Shown: positions 27,319 to 35,553, counted from the first letter of the stretch. The stretch is DNA of 64,000 nt from RGIG4608 sp045125655 (GCA_045125655.1 JBGVNP010000115.1:8866-72865), one strand, 5' to 3'. A program made the numbers and translations. Notes: generated by a model not told the origin, from the sequence alone.

Positions 27319-27347
27319 ATTATAATTAAAAAAATCAATTTAGTCAA
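27319..27347 (-). promoter_or_regulatory. SigA-type promoter of the AI-2E/TSCPD/pgm unit
   Basis: TTGACT (27347-27342), a 17-base spacer and TATAAT (27324-27319). It diverges from the ispE promoter. Confidence 0.75.
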
Positions 27348-27367
27348 TAGATATTCAAATCTTTCTA

Positions 27368-27396
27368 TTGAAAAAATCACTTTTTTATGATATTAT
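27368..27396 (+). promoter_or_regulatory. SigA-type promoter of ispE
   Basis: TTGAAA (27368-27373), a 17-base spacer and TATTAT (27391-27396), 34 bases before the ispE start. Confidence 0.65.
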
Positions 27397-27429
27397 TAAA
27401 ATGTATTAATGCTGTTTTATGAGGTAGCT

Positions 27430-28359
27430 ATGGATTGCAAAACTGAAGAAGCATATGCCAAGATAAATCTATATCTGGACGTTGAAAGAAAAAGGGAAGA
27501 CGGTTATCATGATTTGGTTACTATTATGCAGATAGTATCTTTAGCTGATATAGTCACAGTTACTCTAAATCACACTAAAGAAATAACTATCAAAATGACA
27601 AATTCCCCCATCGATATACCCAAGGAAGATAATTTAGCATATAAAGCCGCAATAAAATTCTATGAAAATCTTGATTTCGAAGCGATGGGTAGAGCTGATA
27701 TTGAAATTGAAAAGCATATTCCAGCCGCCGCGGGATTAGCGGGCGGTAGTGCTGATGCAGCCGCGGTGCTCAGAATATTGAACGAATTATACGGAAAACC
27801 GTTTATGCTTGAAGATCTATGCAAAATAGGCGCAGAGCTTGGTGCTGACGTTCCGTTTAATATTAAAGGCGGCGTACAAATTTGTCGAGGAATCGGTGAT
27901 GAAATGCTTCAAACGCGTGGATTAAAGCACTATTCCTTGATGATTGCTTGGGGAAATGATACCAAGCCCTCAACTGCGGTACAGTATAAAAGGTTGGATG
28001 AAAAATTTGATGATTTTAAGGATCACCAAGTAAGTGAAAATTGCGGAGATACATTCTTTGCTTATAGCGTTGGAAGATGCAGCGAGGCATTTCCTAAGAT
28101 GTATAACATCTTTGAAACCTTATATGAGGAAAACGAAACATATAAGAAAATCAAAAAAATAATGTATGATAATAGTGCTTATGTTGCTATGCTTACAGGT
28201 AGTGGTCCTGCTATCTACGGTATTTTTCCAAATTCATGTTATGCCGAGGATGCACAAACAGAACTTGAGGGGGAAGGAATAAAAACTTGCATTTGCTACC
28301 CCATTAACATAGAATATGAGGTTATGGATCCTCGAGAAAAGCCATGGAAAAGAAACTGA
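27430..28359 (+). CDS. ispE: 4-diphosphocytidyl-2-C-methyl-D-erythritol kinase IspE
   Basis: IspE phosphorylates CDP-methylerythritol in the MEP pathway for isoprenoids. It is a GHMP kinase of 309 residues with AYAKINLYL at the N-terminus, the ATP loop PAAAGLAGGSADAAA near residue 98, and the C-terminal LTGSGPAIYG. GAGGT precedes the ATG at 27430, which I prefer to the ATG 21 bases upstream, where no ribosome-binding site is seen. Its presence shows isoprenoids come from the MEP route; ispA near 60 kb acts later in that pathway. Confidence 0.95.
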   Translation: MDCKTEEAYAKINLYLDVERKREDGYHDLVTIMQIVSLADIVTVTLNHTKEITIKMTNSPIDIPKEDNLAYKAAIKFYENLDFEAMGRADIEIEKHIPAAAGLAGGSADAAAVLRILNELYGKPFMLEDLCKIGAELGADVPFNIKGGVQICRGIGDEMLQTRGLKHYSLMIAWGNDTKPSTAVQYKRLDEKFDDFKDHQVSENCGDTFFAYSVGRCSEAFPKMYNIFETLYEENETYKKIKKIMYDNSAYVAMLTGSGPAIYGIFPNSCYAEDAQTELEGEGIKTCICYPINIEYEVMDPREKPWKRN

Positions 28360-28581
28360 ATATAAAAAGGAACCTCGCATTTTAATAATACGAGGTTTCT
28401 AATAAAAAGATCAAAAATCGTGTTTTTTGACATAAATACATGGGGAGTAGCGTGATATTCGCACATGATCCAATTATACAAAAATCAAGTTTTGTATAAT
28501 TAAGGGGAGCTGAAATGGACATTTAGAAGCAATTATGGCTTAATTTGCGAGTTTTGCTACTTTCTTAGCGCATTCCTCAGG
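28360..28581. other. Intergenic region with two hairpins
   Basis: Between the convergent ends of ispE and spoIIID. A 7-bp hairpin at 28371-28397 could be a weak ispE terminator. At 28472-28501 a 12-bp perfect stem (AATTATACAAAA with its complement) closes a six-base loop; no T run follows on either strand. No coding capacity is supported. The region may hold a 3' leader of spoIIID or a small RNA, but nothing shows this directly. Confidence 0.4.
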
Positions 28582-28848
28582 TTAGCTATTCTTATAATTC
28601 ATTGTTAAGAATTTCATTCTTGTAGCTTCGCCACCACGTATATGTCGCTCACATTTATTTTTATCCAATATCTCTTTAACTTGCTTATACAGTGTTGGAT
28701 TCTTATTTTTTAAATTCTCAGTTATATCCTTATGCACTGTGCTTTTACTTATGCCAAAATGCTTAGCTACCTTTCTTACGGTTGAATTATTTTCAACCAG
28801 ATATGTAGCCATTATAATGCAGCGTTCTTTATTAGACGAGATATACAT
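28582..28848 (-). CDS. spoIIID: Sporulation transcription factor SpoIIID
   Basis: SpoIIID is a small mother-cell regulator that turns many SigE genes up or down and leads to SigK. The 88 residues match the B. subtilis protein in length and layout: an N-terminal helix, a helix-turn-helix VRKVAKHFGISKSTVHKD (about 24-41), and the basic RHIRGGEATRMKF near 68-80 that forms the second DNA contact. GAGGA precedes the ATG. It is a single gene behind a perfect SigE-type promoter. Confidence 0.96.
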   Translation of the reverse strand: MYISSNKERCIIMATYLVENNSTVRKVAKHFGISKSTVHKDITENLKNKNPTLYKQVKEILDKNKCERHIRGGEATRMKFLTMNYKNS

Positions 28849-28882
28849 ATCAAATCCTCACAATTAATCACATTTATGGTTA

Positions 28883-28911
28883 ATTGTATGCATAAAAATC
28901 AATAAATATTA
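28883..28911 (-). promoter_or_regulatory. SigE-type promoter of spoIIID
   Basis: On the minus strand TAATATT (28911-28905), a 14-base spacer and CATACAAT (28890-28883). This matches the published B. subtilis SigE consensus (KMATATT, N14-15, CATACAHT) at every position. spoIIID is a known SigE target in Bacillus. Confidence 0.88.
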
Positions 28912-28930
28912 ATTTTAAGGGATGTTTTTT

Positions 28931-29701
28931 ATGGACGAATATACCATTGATTATGAAAAATTTGATATTTTTGAAGGTATGACAAGTATAACCGCTGTGA
29001 TATCTTCCATCGAATCGGGTACTTCAATTAAAAAAATAGAAAAAATTTTGTATAATTCAAGCAAGAAGAAAAGCAAATATAATGAGCTTAAATTTTTAGA
29101 AATCAAGGCAAAAAATCTTGGATTTGAGCTTGTTGGGGTTTCACATAATATAATTGATGAGCTTTCCAACGGCAAAACTCACGGTGGCATAATCGCAATT
29201 TGCACAAAAACCGATATACCTTGCTTGGATGCCGATAAAATCAAGGATAATGGCTTTTATATTCTCCTTGACGGCATCGAAGATCCTTTCAATTTTGCCT
29301 ATGCTATACGTTCAGCTTACGCTTCGGGCGCTGATGGCATCATAGTTCCCTCTTATCGCTTTAATAATGCCCAAGGGTTAATTGCCAAGGGGTCCGCAGG
29401 AACATCCGAATTAATAGATATATTTGAATGTTCTATAATGGAAACCATTGACATATTTAAGTCAAAATCATATAAAATTGCTTCTGCGGGTATTCGCGAT
29501 TCAGTTTCACTGTATGATGCAGATCTAAAAAAACCGATTTTACTTATAATTGGCGGCGAAAAACGTGGAATTTCAAGTGAAATTTTAGCAAAATCTGATA
29601 TGATAGTCAGAATTGACTACGGTAAAACCTTTAAGGGCTCTTTAACTGCTTCATCCGCAGCCACCGTGCTTGCGTTTGAGGTGTACAGACAAAATAGATA
29701 A
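28931..29701 (+). CDS. SpoU/TrmH-family RNA 2'-O-methyltransferase
   Basis: A SPOUT methyltransferase of 256 residues with all three SpoU motifs. Motif 1 is in DGIEDPFNFAYAIRSAYASG (about residues 113-132), motif 2 is IIGGEKRGISSE near 214, and motif 3 is SLTASSAATVLAFEV near 237. It modifies a ribose in rRNA or tRNA; the exact target cannot be read from the sequence. The start at 28931 is chosen because AAGGG precedes it by about nine bases; an ATG nine bases upstream is too close. It stands alone and ends at a strong terminator. Confidence 0.9.
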   Translation: MDEYTIDYEKFDIFEGMTSITAVISSIESGTSIKKIEKILYNSSKKKSKYNELKFLEIKAKNLGFELVGVSHNIIDELSNGKTHGGIIAICTKTDIPCLDADKIKDNGFYILLDGIEDPFNFAYAIRSAYASGADGIIVPSYRFNNAQGLIAKGSAGTSELIDIFECSIMETIDIFKSKSYKIASAGIRDSVSLYDADLKKPILLIIGGEKRGISSEILAKSDMIVRIDYGKTFKGSLTASSAATVLAFEVYRQNR

Positions 29702-29732
29702 AAAAGCTGAATGCATCGCATTCAGCTTTTTT
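29701..29732. terminator. Bidirectional terminator, SpoU methyltransferase and galM
   Basis: A 14-bp perfect stem (29701-29714 with 29718-29731) with loop ATC and T runs on both exits, between convergent genes. Confidence 0.93.
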
Positions 29733-29734
29733 AT

Positions 29735-30796
29735 CTATTCGGTATAAAACTTACAAATTGTAGTATAATCGTATTTTTCTTCGGGATTTAATACAACGTT
29801 TGTGAAATTAGGGTGATTTATGGAATCGGGCATATGCTGTGTTTCAAGACAAAATGCCATTTGTTTATTTTGCGAACAATTGTTCTTGAAGGGGTATTTT
29901 GCATTGGTTAAGAAGTTGCCCGAATAAAATTGTACACACGGCTGATTAGTGAGCATCTCCATAACTCTGCCGGAATCTTTATGCACGACTCTTGCGCGAA
30001 GCTTGGGCATTTCGGTTTCGCCACCAACAAAATTTATGCAATGGTCATAGCCGCCCGCAATTATAAGATCATTATCGTGCAAATGAATATCTCTTCCTAT
30101 TGTTTTGGGGAGTCTAAAATCAAAGGGTGTTCCCTCTACGCTCTTTATTTCGCCCGTAGGAATAAGATTTTCGTCCGTTGGAAGATATGTATCTGCATCA
30201 AGCCAAAGCTCGTGATCGTATATCTTTCCCGAATCGTACCCTCCAAGGTTGAAATATGTATGATTGGTAAGGTTTATAATGGTTCTCTTGTCAGTTGTAG
30301 CTTCGTATCTTATTGAAAGCGCACCGTCATTGGTGAGTGAATATGTCACTGTTACTGACAAATTTCCCGGGTATCCTTCTTCCCCATCTTTAGAAAGATA
30401 GAAAAGCTTGATCGATGGCTCATTTGTATCTTGAAGGGACAAAACCTGCCATATCTTTTTATCGAATCCCTCTTTACCTCCGTGAAGATGGTTGGGGCCA
30501 TTATTTATATACATACTGTATTCAACACCATCAAGAGTAAATTCTCCCTTGCTGATACGGTTGCCAACGCGACCGATTATAGCTCCTTGATAGCCATCTG
30601 CTTCTACATAGGATTGTAAATCGTCATAGCCACCAATAACATCAGCAAATTCACCATTTTTATCGGGTACGTTAATGCTGAGTATTGTAGCGCCAAAATT
30701 GGAAATTGTTACGAGCATTCCATTGGCATTTCTCATTGTATACTTATAAATATCGTGTCCGTTATATGTACCAAATAACTTTCTAATTATGCTCAT
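29735..30796 (-). CDS. galM: Aldose 1-epimerase (galactose mutarotase)
   Basis: Interconverts the alpha and beta anomers of galactose and glucose. The 353-residue beta-sandwich enzyme shows NHLHGG near residue 102, the catalytic His in NLTNHTYFNLGG near 178, and the catalytic Glu in FCLETQHMPDS near 315. It is the last gene of a minus-strand cluster with a Nudix hydrolase, galE and a nucleotidyltransferase. AAGGAG precedes the ATG. galK and galT are not in the window. Confidence 0.95.
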   Translation of the reverse strand: MSIIRKLFGTYNGHDIYKYTMRNANGMLVTISNFGATILSINVPDKNGEFADVIGGYDDLQSYVEADGYQGAIIGRVGNRISKGEFTLDGVEYSMYINNGPNHLHGGKEGFDKKIWQVLSLQDTNEPSIKLFYLSKDGEEGYPGNLSVTVTYSLTNDGALSIRYEATTDKRTIINLTNHTYFNLGGYDSGKIYDHELWLDADTYLPTDENLIPTGEIKSVEGTPFDFRLPKTIGRDIHLHDNDLIIAGGYDHCINFVGGETEMPKLRARVVHKDSGRVMEMLTNQPCVQFYSGNFLTNAKYPFKNNCSQNKQMAFCLETQHMPDSINHPNFTNVVLNPEEKYDYTTICKFYTE

Positions 30797-30813
30797 TATT
30801 TATACTCCTTAAT

Positions 30814-31263
30814 TTATTTTAAATCGTAAACCCATTTTTCGTCTTTTTTATAATAATAAAATTCGGATAGATCATCTTCGAGAAAAACACGAAGCATATC
30901 TTTCATATCGAGTGAAAGATTTAGATTTCGTAAATTATCAATATCTTCCCACCAAACTTCACCTTCAGATGATGATTCCAGTACGCCCGAATATTTGTTT
31001 GTTTTGTAAAACAGTATCACATATCTTGAATCATTTTCACGCCAATCTTTTATTCCGCACAACATAGGATTTTTAATATCTAAGCCAGTTTCCTCTTTTA
31101 TTTCGCGAATAACGGAATCTGTAAATGACTCACCAAACTCAACATGTCCCCCGGGAAACGTAATTCCGGGCCAGTCTTTTTTCTTTCTATCTATGACTAA
31201 AACATTGTTTTTATGATAAACCATGCACATATTCATAAAAACTACTTTTTCGGGATTTCTCAT
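30814..31263 (-). CDS. Nudix hydrolase (MutT-like)
   Basis: A 149-residue pyrophosphohydrolase with an intact Nudix box (GGHVEFGES ... REIKEETGL, about residues 37-59), fitting GX5EX7REUXEEXGU. Enzymes of this size and N-terminus often hydrolyse oxidised dGTP, but sugar-nucleotide substrates are also possible in this galactose cluster. Start: GAGG lies seven bases before the ATG at 31263; an upstream in-frame TTG is less likely. A perfect hairpin lies between it and galE. Confidence 0.88.
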   Translation of the reverse strand: MRNPEKVVFMNMCMVYHKNNVLVIDRKKKDWPGITFPGGHVEFGESFTDSVIREIKEETGLDIKNPMLCGIKDWRENDSRYVILFYKTNKYSGVLESSSEGEVWWEDIDNLRNLNLSLDMKDMLRVFLEDDLSEFYYYKKDEKWVYDLK

Positions 31264-31279
31264 TTTTACCTCATAAACC

Positions 31280-31305
31280 AAAACGGCAATATATATTGCC
31301 GTTTT
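31280..31305 (-). terminator. Hairpin between galE and the Nudix gene
   Basis: A perfect inverted repeat (AAAACGGCAATA with its complement, about 31280-31304) is followed by TTTTGG on the minus strand. It may be a partial terminator that lowers expression of the Nudix and galM genes relative to galE. Confidence 0.55.
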
Positions 31306-31314
31306 ATATTTTAA

Positions 31315-32304
31315 TCAATCATTGTATCCGTTAGGATGATTTTTATGCCAATTCCAAGCACTTGAAATTATCTCTTCAAGAGAATCGTGAACGGGCTTCC
31401 AACCAAGAACTCTCTTTGCTTTTTCGCTCGACGCTACAAGTCTTGCCGGATCTCCTGCACGTCTTGGAGTTTCAATCGCGGGAATAGGATGTCCTGTAAC
31501 CCTTCTTGCTGTTTCGATAACCTCTCTTACAGAGTATCCAACTCCGTTGCCGAGATTGAAAATATCGCTCTCGCCGCCATTCAAAAGATATTCAACTGCA
31601 AGTATATGTGCTTGAGCCAAATCGGTAACGTGAATGTAATCGCGAATGCAAGTGCCATCGGGAGTGTCATAATCCGTGCCGTAAATCGATATTGCTTCCC
31701 TTTTTCCGTTTGGAACTTGAAGAATAAGCGGAATAAGATGGCTTTCGGGATTGTGTGCTTCACCAATATTGCCGCACTGATCTGCACCGCAAGCATTAAA
31801 GTATCTGAGAGATACAAAATTCATTCCGTGTGCTTCGCTCGTCCATTTGAACATCTTTTCCATAGCGAGCTTCGTTTCGCCATAGGGGTTTGTGGGGCAA
31901 GTTCTGTCACTTTCAAGAATCGGAATATTTTCGGGTTCGCCATAGGTTGCCGCCGTAGAAGAAAAGACAATCTTCTTTACTCCATTCGCCACCATTGCAT
32001 CAAGAAGCACCTTGGTTCCGTAAATATTGTTTTCATAATATTTGAGGGGATTTACAACACTCTCTCCAACAAGTGAAAATGCTGCAAAATGCACTATTGC
32101 ATCAATCTTTTCTTTTTTAAAAAGATCATCGAGGAAATCAAAATCACGAATGTCCCCCTGATAAAATCTTGCTTTTTCGGGCACTGCCTTTCTATAACCC
32201 GTAACAAGACTGTCTAAAACAACAACGTCATGTCCTGCTTTAATAAGCTCAAGAGCAGTATGTGAGCCAATATAACCTGCTCCACCTGTAACTAAAATTG
32301 CCAT
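31315..32304 (-). CDS. galE: UDP-glucose 4-epimerase GalE
   Basis: Interconverts UDP-glucose and UDP-galactose with bound NAD. The 329 residues begin MAILVTGGAGYIGSH (Rossmann motif). Catalytic Ser/Thr are in FSSTAATYGEP near residue 125, and Tyr-x3-Lys is in NPYGETK near 150. UDP-sugar binding is shown by the C-terminal PRRAGDPARLVAS. The start at 32304 is fixed by AAGGAGG and the motif position; a longer reading overlaps the upstream gene. It supplies activated galactose for surface glycans or handles dietary galactose. Confidence 0.97.
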   Translation of the reverse strand: MAILVTGGAGYIGSHTALELIKAGHDVVVLDSLVTGYRKAVPEKARFYQGDIRDFDFLDDLFKKEKIDAIVHFAAFSLVGESVVNPLKYYENNIYGTKVLLDAMVANGVKKIVFSSTAATYGEPENIPILESDRTCPTNPYGETKLAMEKMFKWTSEAHGMNFVSLRYFNACGADQCGNIGEAHNPESHLIPLILQVPNGKREAISIYGTDYDTPDGTCIRDYIHVTDLAQAHILAVEYLLNGGESDIFNLGNGVGYSVREVIETARRVTGHPIPAIETPRRAGDPARLVASSEKAKRVLGWKPVHDSLEEIISSAWNWHKNHPNGYND

Positions 32305-32317
32305 AGTAATTTCCTCC

Positions 32318-33223
32318 TTATTTCCAAAGATGCTCAGGATATACTCCCTCATCAATAAGCTTTTTAATACCTGCAACGACCGCTGGCTTATCTTCAGCAT
32401 AAGTAACACCAAGCCAGCAAGCATTTGTATTATAAACAACGACGTCGCAATCGTAGCTTTTTATCATAACGTCCACAACATCAGTAAGATAGGATTCATC
32501 CTTTAAGGGATTCTTGATGTTGCGCAAAAATCTGTCAAATTCCGCGCGAAGATGCGGAAAAAGTTCGGGAGTAAAGCCCCAGCAGTTCATAGAAACTACT
32601 GTATCAAGATCAAGAGTGACCTTCTTATCTCCATTTGGATATTCCGCTTTTCCGTTTCCAACGGGGACAATTTCTCTTGTTTCAACTATATTAACAAGGC
32701 GTCCCTTGTCATTAATATTACAAACTCCTCGGTTGACAGCGCCGTGCTCTGTCACTGTATTCTTAAGTCGGTATCCAGCCATGCAAAATTGTGGCTTACC
32801 TTCCTGTCCTTCAACCCTTCTAAGATGCTCTGCAATAATTTCAAAAGATTCGCGTCCGTAAAAGTCATCAGCATTTATAACCGCAAATGGCTCGTTTACC
32901 GTGTCAATAATGCTCATCATGGCTTGAGTTGTTCCCCAAGGTTTAATCCTATCTTGAGGCACATCAAACCATTCCGGTACATCAGAAATCCTCTGAAATG
33001 CATATTCCACATCTATAAACTTATTAATTCTATTTCCGATAGTTTCCTTAAAATCGTTGAGATTTTCCTCTTTGATTATAAAAACCACTTTATTAAATCC
33101 GGCCTTTATTGCATCATAGATTGAAAAGTCTATAATAAAGTCTCCGTCATCATTCATAGGGTCAATTTGTTTCATTCCACCGTATCTGGATCCCATACCG
33201 GCAGCAAGAATAACAAGCGTCAT
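32318..33223 (-). CDS. Sugar-phosphate nucleotidyltransferase family protein
   Basis: A 301-residue protein whose N-terminus (LAAGMGSRYGGMKQIDP) is the nucleotide-binding signature of sugar nucleotidyltransferases, with WGTTQAMMS near 95 and NADDFYG near 117 providing base and metal contacts. It is not a typical GalU. It starts the galactose cluster 13 bases before galE, so it may make UDP-glucose or UDP-galactose directly from sugar 1-phosphate, bypassing GalT. That role is inferred from position. GGGAGGT precedes the ATG. Confidence 0.82.
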   Translation of the reverse strand: MTLVILAAGMGSRYGGMKQIDPMNDDGDFIIDFSIYDAIKAGFNKVVFIIKEENLNDFKETIGNRINKFIDVEYAFQRISDVPEWFDVPQDRIKPWGTTQAMMSIIDTVNEPFAVINADDFYGRESFEIIAEHLRRVEGQEGKPQFCMAGYRLKNTVTEHGAVNRGVCNINDKGRLVNIVETREIVPVGNGKAEYPNGDKKVTLDLDTVVSMNCWGFTPELFPHLRAEFDRFLRNIKNPLKDESYLTDVVDVMIKSYDCDVVVYNTNACWLGVTYAEDKPAVVAGIKKLIDEGVYPEHLWK

Positions 33224-33257
33224 TTAATACCTCCCTATAAAAATTATCTGTATAATA

Positions 33258-33286
33258 ATTATATATCATATTATTTGCAAAATCAA
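33258..33286 (-). promoter_or_regulatory. SigA-type promoter of the galactose cluster
   Basis: TTGATT (33286-33281), a 17-base spacer and TATAAT (33263-33258), 35 bases before the nucleotidyltransferase start. Confidence 0.7.
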
Positions 33287-33310
33287 GTATTTTTTAATAA
33301 TATTTTAACA

Positions 33311-33340
33311 AAAAAAATCCGAGATAATTCTCGGATTTTT
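33311..33340 (-). terminator. Terminator of ymdB
   Basis: An 11-bp stem (33314-33324 with 33329-33339), loop TAAT, T-rich exit on the minus strand. It abuts the ymdB stop codon. Confidence 0.88.
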
Positions 33341-34113
33341 TAGAATTTAATTCTTGTTATAGATTTGATTTTTGAAGTGTTCGGATCAATATCAAAAATA
33401 GCTCCGTGCACCTTGACTCCACCGTCTGCAACCGTAAAGGTTTGAGGAGTCTGCATAATAAATCGATCAATAATCGCCTCGACCTTAGTACCGAGAATAC
33501 TATTTTCAGGACCTGCCATACCGATATCTGTAATGTAAGCACTTCCCAAAGGCAATATGCATTCATCGGCAGTTTGAACGTGAGTGTGTGTGCCGAACAT
33601 AATAGCTATTCTTCCGTCAAAATAACGAGCTATAGCAAGCTTTTCACTTGTTGCCTCGGCATGAATATCAAGAATAGCAAAATCATAGTTCCCTTTTTCT
33701 CTCTCAAGTGCCGTGTCAATTACCTCAAACGGACTGTTAAGAGGAGTCATAAACATAGTGCCAAGGACATTCATTATAAGCACCTTATATCCGTCAATAT
33801 TAACGATACTGTAGCCGCTACCGGGAGCGGACGCGGGATAATTTGCGGGGCGGATTATTCTTGTTTCATTATCATCAAGAAAGGAGTAAATATCCCTCTT
33901 TCCAAAGGCATGATTTCCGAGAGTGATAAAATCTACTCCTACATTGTAAAGCGACTCGGCATCTCTTTTTGAAAGCCCCTTTATCTCACTGGCATTTTCG
34001 CCGTTGGCAATTACAAAATCAACCTTATTTTCACTGATGAATTTTGATAAGTTCTTTGAGAGATAGTCTATAGCAATGCCGCCGACTATATCTCCAATTG
34101 CTAAAATTCTCAT
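33340..34113 (-). CDS. ymdB: YmdB-family metallophosphoesterase
   Basis: YmdB is a calcineurin-like phosphoesterase; the B. subtilis enzyme hydrolyses 2',3'-cyclic nucleotides and affects biofilm versus motility decisions. The 257 residues show the dinuclear metal ligands: GDIVG (residues 7-11), NGENA near 38, LGNHAFGK near 65, DIHAEATSEK near 148 and GTHTHVQTAD near 173. Length matches. Here it is monocistronic with its own promoter and terminator, whereas in Bacillus it sits near rny and spoVS. Confidence 0.93.
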   Translation of the reverse strand: MRILAIGDIVGGIAIDYLSKNLSKFISENKVDFVIANGENASEIKGLSKRDAESLYNVGVDFITLGNHAFGKRDIYSFLDDNETRIIRPANYPASAPGSGYSIVNIDGYKVLIMNVLGTMFMTPLNSPFEVIDTALEREKGNYDFAILDIHAEATSEKLAIARYFDGRIAIMFGTHTHVQTADECILPLGSAYITDIGMAGPENSILGTKVEAIIDRFIMQTPQTFTVADGGVKVHGAIFDIDPNTSKIKSITRIKF

Positions 34114-34158
34114 AAATATACTTTCTATTTGTATGAATTTTGTATTTTCGACATTCTT

Positions 34159-34187
34159 ATTATACTACAAAATCTAATAAAAGTCAA
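34159..34187 (-). promoter_or_regulatory. SigA-type promoter of ymdB
   Basis: TTGACT (34187-34182), a 17-base spacer and TATAAT (34164-34159) on the minus strand. Confidence 0.75.
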
Positions 34188-34213
34188 TGCGTAAATAAAA
34201 TTTCATTTTTCTA

Positions 34214-34241
34214 TTGATTTTTTATAAAATTGTGTTATAAT
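34214..34241 (+). promoter_or_regulatory. Promoter of tRNA-Ser
   Basis: TTGATT (34214-34219), a 16-base spacer with an extended TGT, and TATAAT (34236-34241), 17 bases before the tRNA 5' end. Confidence 0.78.
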
Positions 34242-34258
34242 AGTAACGTTGAAAATAT

Positions 34259-34350
34259 GGAGAAGTACTCAAGTGGCCGAAGAGGCGTGACTCGAAATCT
34301 CGTAGGACGTTAACAGCGTCGCGTGGGTTCAAATCCCACCTTCTCCGCCA
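34259..34350 (+). tRNA. tRNA-Ser(CGA)
   Basis: A 92-base class II tRNA. The acceptor stem is GGAGAAG/CTTCTCC with discriminator G and encoded CCA, and the D stem is CTC/GAG. The anticodon loop CTCGAAA has anticodon CGA at 34293-34295 (reads UCG). The long variable arm has a GACG/CGTC stem and the T arm is GTGGG/CCCAC. The anticodon stem CGTGA/TCTCG contains a T-T mismatch (34288 with 34300), which is unusual. Confidence 0.95.
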
Positions 34351-34382
34351 AAAAGAGCAACCGTTAGGTTGCTCCTTTTTAT
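34351..34382. terminator. Bidirectional terminator, tRNA-Ser and MFS gene
   Basis: An 8-bp stem (34355-34362 with 34367-34374), loop GTTA, T run on the plus side and AAAA on the left (TTTT for the minus strand). The MFS stop codon lies inside it. Confidence 0.87.
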
Positions 34383-35542
34383 TTTCTTTCGGAAATTTTA
34401 AAGGTTTTTTCGACCATAATTATCATAACTGCGATAAAGATAAGGATATAAATAGGAAACAGACAAAATCCTGTGATTTTTGCAATCACACCAAACAAGG
34501 GTGGAAAAAATGTTGAGCCCGTGTATGCGCTTGCCATTTGTATGCCGATAATTGCCCCAGAGTTCTCTGCACCAAAATTTGTAGGGGTAGAGTGTATTAT
34601 GCAGGGATATATTGGAGCGCAACCAAGTCCGAGGACAACAAGACCTATATAGGACATAATAGGCATGGGCAAAAGAAGCATTGAAACGCCGACAATAGCA
34701 ATCACAGTGCCAACAAAGATCATCTTTCTATCACCGAACCTATCCATAATAAATCCTGCCAAGAATCTTCCCATGGTCATTCCTATAAAGAAACACGAAG
34801 CAAAAGCCGCAGCGGTTGGCTCATCTATATTTTTGGCTTCTACAAGATATGTACAAGACCATGCCATAGCAGTACCCTCTGCAGCGCAATAGCAAAAGAA
34901 TCCAAGCAAAAGATTAGGAACGCCCTTTATTTTTAACGCTTCAAATATACCGACGGACTTAGGTTGAATTTGTGGTTCGTCTTTAACTTTATTTTTCTCA
35001 TTAACCTTCCATACTGGCAAGGTCAACAGCAAAATTATGGTTATTCCAAACTGGATGAAGGAGATAATTCTGTATCCGTCATTCCAAGACAGATAAGTAA
35101 GCGAATAGCTCATTACAAACGGACTTATTATTGTACCAACACCCCAAAAGCAATGCAACCAGCTCATATGCTTTGATGAGTAATGCATTGCTACGTAATT
35201 GTTGAGCGCCGCGTCAATAGCACCTGCTCCGAGTCCGTAAGGTATTGCAAAAATCACTATCGTTATGATATTTTTTGAGAATGAAAATCCGAGCAATGCA
35301 AGAGCAGTTAAGAAAACGCTAAACGTTGTTACAGTTCTTGTGCCGAATTTTCTTGTCACCCTATCCGAAAGCAAGCTTGATACTATTGTTCCTCCCGATA
35401 TCAGCATGGATATCAATCCCATTGACGATAATGGCATACCAATATCCAAGTGCATGATGGGCCAGGATGAGCCAAGCAAGGAGTCCGGCAAGCCCAAACT
35501 AATAAATGCCAAATAAATAATAATTATAAGTAAAGTGTACAT
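34379..35542 (-). CDS. MFS transporter
   Basis: A 387-residue permease with about twelve membrane helices in two halves joined by a charged loop (about residues 182-198). Visible are the loop-2 motif near residue 60 (SDRVTRKFGTR), the helix-4 segment GLGAGAIDAALNNYVA near 102, and the equivalent loop of the second half (GFIMDRFGDRK near 262). These MFS members include sugar and unknown-substrate transporters of Firmicutes; the substrate cannot be told. It is preceded by a 14-bp hairpin ending just before its ribosome-binding site. Confidence 0.85.
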   Translation of the reverse strand: MYTLLIIIIYLAFISLGLPDSLLGSSWPIMHLDIGMPLSSMGLISMLISGGTIVSSLLSDRVTRKFGTRTVTTFSVFLTALALLGFSFSKNIITIVIFAIPYGLGAGAIDAALNNYVAMHYSSKHMSWLHCFWGVGTIISPFVMSYSLTYLSWNDGYRIISFIQFGITIILLLTLPVWKVNEKNKVKDEPQIQPKSVGIFEALKIKGVPNLLLGFFCYCAAEGTAMAWSCTYLVEAKNIDEPTAAAFASCFFIGMTMGRFLAGFIMDRFGDRKMIFVGTVIAIVGVSMLLLPMPIMSYIGLVVLGLGCAPIYPCIIHSTPTNFGAENSGAIIGIQMASAYTGSTFFPPLFGVIAKITGFCLFPIYILIFIAVMIIMVEKTFKISERK

Positions 35543-35553
35543 GGTTCTCCATT

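Noticed and set aside
28371..28397. Strong terminator of ispE
   Set aside because: Only seven base pairs, a long loop and no T run; left as a weak possibility in the intergenic entry.
28296..28481. Small minus-strand frame of 61 codons downstream of spoIIID
   Set aside because: It overlaps the 3' end of ispE, has no ribosome-binding site and shows no family resemblance I can defend.
32076..33124. Long plus-strand frames opposite galE and the nucleotidyltransferase
   Set aside because: Shadows of well-supported minus-strand enzymes; no signals for translation.
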